DNA of 64,000 nucleotides from an uncultured Flavobacteriales bacterium (lineage in GTDB: Bacteria; Bacteroidota; Bacteroidia; Flavobacteriales_G; Salibacteraceae): positions 1-64,000 of the forward strand of contig CAKZKD010000039.1 in NCBI GenBank assembly GCA_937121175.1. The letters run 5' to 3'. The notes under the pieces are model-generated. The model worked only from the letters and a program-made list of their open reading frames with translations, was not told where the DNA came from and did not search any database. A program made the position numbers and the translations under genes. This document shows, in pieces, positions 61,531 to 64,000 of this stretch. The stretch's first letter is position 1, and the number at the start of each line of letters is the position of its first letter.

Positions 61531-64000
61531 TTATTCTATAACTACTCTGTAAGAATTCACCTGTTTCTCACTCTCCAACCTGAATAAATAGACCCCAGGC
61601 TTCAATCGCGAAACATCAACCTGATTCGTCTTCGAAGTTTGGAGCTCAACTTTATCCATTAGTTGACCACTCACTGTATGTATGGTCAACGATACTTCTG
61701 AAACAATTGAATTTAAATCTATGGTAATTTTATTGCGAGCGGGGTTGGGATACACTGATGCGCTAAATTGGAGATTCTCTTCTTCTAAGTTAGCACAATT
61801 TGAAATAGATATGGAATCTGTGGCGCTGCAGGACACATCTTGCATAGTCACAGAATAAACCCCTGCCACATTTACACTTATACTATCTCCAAAAGCACCA
61901 GTACTCCATAAATAGGTGTAGTCAGGGTTTACTGGAGCACTTTGAATATTTACGGAGCTACCATTGCACAAATCACCAATTGACGAAAGACTTAAACCAA
62001 GTTGATCAGTGATGTTAATTTCGGCCACTGCATGCGAGTAACAAAGCGTATCTGAAATCTGATTTCTTCCTCTATACTGGAGTGCCAATTGATACTCTAG
62101 GGGGTACTTCCCTTTCTGCAAAGTACAAAATGGATATTCACATTTGTAAGGAGTTATCATCCACGGATTTCCATCCCACTTCGTAAAAACGTCAGACTCA
62201 ACAAGTGTATTCCACCCTGTTTGAGATTTATCCGCGGTAATCACATCAACAAAGGTTGACGAATCACTATTATCAATGATTTGATTTGGAAACTTAGCTA
62301 TGCGAACCTTTATCAGTCGTTTCCTTTGAGCGGGCGCAATTCCAGAAGCAGGGCAATCACCGGGATTCGAAAAACAAAAATCTTCCGCCAAAATTTGCAC
62401 TTCTGGTGGTTTAATAACAGCAATAAAATGAGTGCCCTTTGCACCACAAAACCCATTGTTTTCAACTACCAATTTTACGATTCCACCCTGACCACCATTT
62501 ATTAGTCTTGGGTCAAATACACCTATGGTTGAATCTAGAATAGCAATGTTATTTCCTAAAGTATCATCAATACTCCAAACCCCATTTGCGCCTTCAACTA
62601 CCAGTGTATCTGGAACATTTGAGGTTGCACAAAAATTACGGGTGTTGTAGATTGCACCATTTGCTTTTATTCCTCGATAACTTGTATCCCATTGTGCAAT
62701 TATGGGTACCATGAAAGTAGTATCTCCAAAACAACCATTGAATACGGAATGTCTGATATGAGCCGTATCCGGAACATTTAATTGAGGATTAAATTTAGTT
62801 CCGTCGATGAAGTAGTTTACCATTGAGCCGTTGAGAACCGAATCAACTCCATAGCCAGAAAAAACACCGGTGTTAACCCCACTCACCAATTCATGTTCTG
62901 GCACATTAGTTAGTGCAACGCATGCTTCGCTGATTGTTTGTACGCTGAGATCAGGCTTTCCAATTATTTTTATTGTAATCGAATCTTTCGAAGCACATGA
63001 ATTTCCAGTAATTTCATAGACAATTACATGATTCCCAGGCCCAGAAACCTTAGGGTTAAACCAACCTAGTGAATCGTTGATAATTCCATTTCCTGTCCAT
63101 TTTCCTCCGGGTCGGATAATATTATAACGAGTGCCCGATTTCAAATACAAAATACCGCTATCAACACACAGAGGTGATACAGAGTCTATCGTGGTATTAT
63201 ATTTCGAAACTAGATTTATTTTTTGGCTAAGTTCTTGGCGGCATAATCCTGAAGTATCGGTAATGCTTACTATAAATTCCTGTGCTGATGCAGTATCAAC
63301 ATACAAATCTATTGTTTGGCTTGTATCATCTCCAAATAAACGCATTGGAGCTGATGCAGGAACAGCAGACCACTTGTACTTAAAATTGGCTTCATCTAAT
63401 CCATAGCACTGAGTAAATACGGTTTTGGGTAGCATATAAAACACTGGTGAATTAGCGCTTTTTTCGGTGCACGCCGGTTTAGGTAAAGAGTTATTCTTAT
63501 ATTGCAGCGCCGCTCCGTAAGATTTTGAATCAAAGGACATTACACTGTTGAACGGTGTTGAATTTCTTCCATTATCAAAACAAACATCTATAATTAAATT
63601 CGACACCCCATCCCAGATGTATGGCTTGTGAAAAACGAATGAATTGATACCAGTACTTGTAAACGTCCTTGTGGAACTATAAACTGGAATCAATCCTTCG
63701 ACAAAAACTCCGTTTGAAAGCGAATTAGTATTTGTACAGGTCATACTAATATTGAAGTTATCGTATGGTACATTACCACGGTTTGCAACGACCTCAAACC
63801 CTATTGAGTTAATAGGCCCTCCTGTCATTCCAAGAGATTTCAGGTCAACGGCTCGATAAAGGAACTGGAGCTTTTTTGCCCTATCCCTGCTACCAAAAAT
63901 TACAGGTTCAGAAGTTGAATTGGCCGTATTCTGAATGTTACCATTCCCAATAAAAAACGAACTATCTACACTCCTACAAGTATCTTCAATAAGTCCACAT
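61531..64000 (-). CDS. Giant secreted T9SS cargo protein (tandem paralog 2), 5' end missing
   Basis: The frame is open from the right edge (last complete codon begins at 63999) to a stop at 61531; the first internal Met at 63828 is not the true start. At least 822 residues are present. It aligns throughout with the C-terminal half of the 57009 protein: RDRAKKLQFLYRAVDLKSLG against SKHTFIYTVADLKSIG, PGGKWTGNGI, YEITGNSCASKDSI. It also ends in a type A T9SS domain (SVYPNPARNKITIDL to GVYLFRLESEKQVNSYRVVIE). It was produced by tandem duplication; 79 bases separate the two genes. Confidence 0.88.
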   Translation of the reverse strand, partial: CGLIEDTCRSVDSSFFIGNGNIQNTANSTSEPVIFGSRDRAKKLQFLYRAVDLKSLGMTGGPINSIGFEVVANRGNVPYDNFNISMTCTNTNSLSNGVFVEGLIPVYSSTRTFTSTGINSFVFHKPYIWDGVSNLIIDVCFDNGRNSTPFNSVMSFDSKSYGAALQYKNNSLPKPACTEKSANSPVFYMLPKTVFTQCYGLDEANFKYKWSAVPASAPMRLFGDDTSQTIDLYVDTASAQEFIVSITDTSGLCRQELSQKINLVSKYNTTIDSVSPLCVDSGILYLKSGTRYNIIRPGGKWTGNGIINDSLGWFNPKVSGPGNHVIVYEITGNSCASKDSITIKIIGKPDLSVQTISEACVALTNVPEHELVSGVNTGVFSGYGVDSVLNGSMVNYFIDGTKFNPQLNVPDTAHIRHSVFNGCFGDTTFMVPIIAQWDTSYRGIKANGAIYNTRNFCATSNVPDTLVVEGANGVWSIDDTLGNNIAILDSTIGVFDPRLINGGQGGIVKLVVENNGFCGAKGTHFIAVIKPPEVQILAEDFCFSNPGDCPASGIAPAQRKRLIKVRIAKFPNQIIDNSDSSTFVDVITADKSQTGWNTLVESDVFTKWDGNPWMITPYKCEYPFCTLQKGKYPLEYQLALQYRGRNQISDTLCYSHAVAEINITDQLGLSLSSIGDLCNGSSVNIQSAPVNPDYTYLWSTGAFGDSISVNVAGVYSVTMQDVSCSATDSISISNCANLEEENLQFSASVYPNPARNKITIDLNSIVSEVSLTIHTVSGQLMDKVELQTSKTNQVDVSRLKPGVYLFRLESEKQVNSYRVVIE

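Noticed and set aside
1-64000. tRNA, rRNA, riboswitch or insertion sequence
   Set aside because: None found by eye; no transposase-like protein among the frames and no cloverleaf I could support. Small RNAs cannot be excluded.

Overview
The window is AT-rich chromosomal DNA from a free-living member of the Bacteroidota, most like the Flavobacteriales or a Cryomorphaceae-like relative. The evidence is several very large secreted proteins with type IX secretion (T9SS) C-terminal domains, a complete SUF operon with a DUF2480 tail gene, LytTR two-component signalling, many Cys-lipoproteins, few Shine-Dalgarno sites, and promoters matching the Bacteroidetes -7 element TAnnTTTG. I see no transposase, prophage, CRISPR array, tRNA or rRNA.

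Layout. 1-4.9 kb: end of a DUF5522 gene, urocanate hydratase, a HAD phosphatase, lipoproteins and trmL, all on the plus strand. 5-12.2 kb: pheT, a glycine-betaine-type binding lipoprotein, an EamA transporter, DUF502 and MmcQ-like genes, and a lone NtrY-like kinase. 12.2-19.8 kb: a 1500-residue secreted protein below a LytTR regulator and its propeller kinase. 19.9-22.9 kb: an apparent islet of an LTA-synthase-like sulfatase-fold enzyme and a GDPD lipoprotein, bounded on one side by a decayed copy of the 3' end of DUF2480. 23.0-30.8 kb: the SUF operon (A-type carrier, sufB, unknown, sufC, sufD, sufS, GxxExxY, sufE, DUF59, DUF2480), with small repeats in its gaps. 31-34.8 kb: two membrane TPR paralogs and two decayed copies of the same family. 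34.9-41.3 kb: SpoIIE-type phosphatase, thiL, marC, a SRPBCC/GyrI-like protein and a PLP deaminase/desulfhydrase.

41.3-51.7 kb is the most interesting block. A plus-strand operon (membrane spermidine-synthase-like protein, histidine-bearing polytopic membrane protein, FAD amine-oxidase-like lipoprotein) converges on a tightly packed minus-strand operon: 27-codon ORF, YjfI-like, PspA, 53-residue two-TM protein, AdoMet decarboxylase, DUF4178, lipoprotein, double DUF350, and a second membrane spermidine synthase. A divergent XRE regulator lies next to it. Together they encode supply of decarboxylated AdoMet, two membrane aminopropyltransferases, a possible amine oxidase and PspA-type membrane maintenance. 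This looks like an uncharacterised envelope-stress or polyamine-modification system, related to the E. coli yjfIJKLMC neighbourhood.

51.8-64 kb: rhomboid protease, a LysM glucosaminidase, a D-2-hydroxyacid dehydrogenase, recG, and two tandem giant T9SS cargo proteins, the second running off the right edge.
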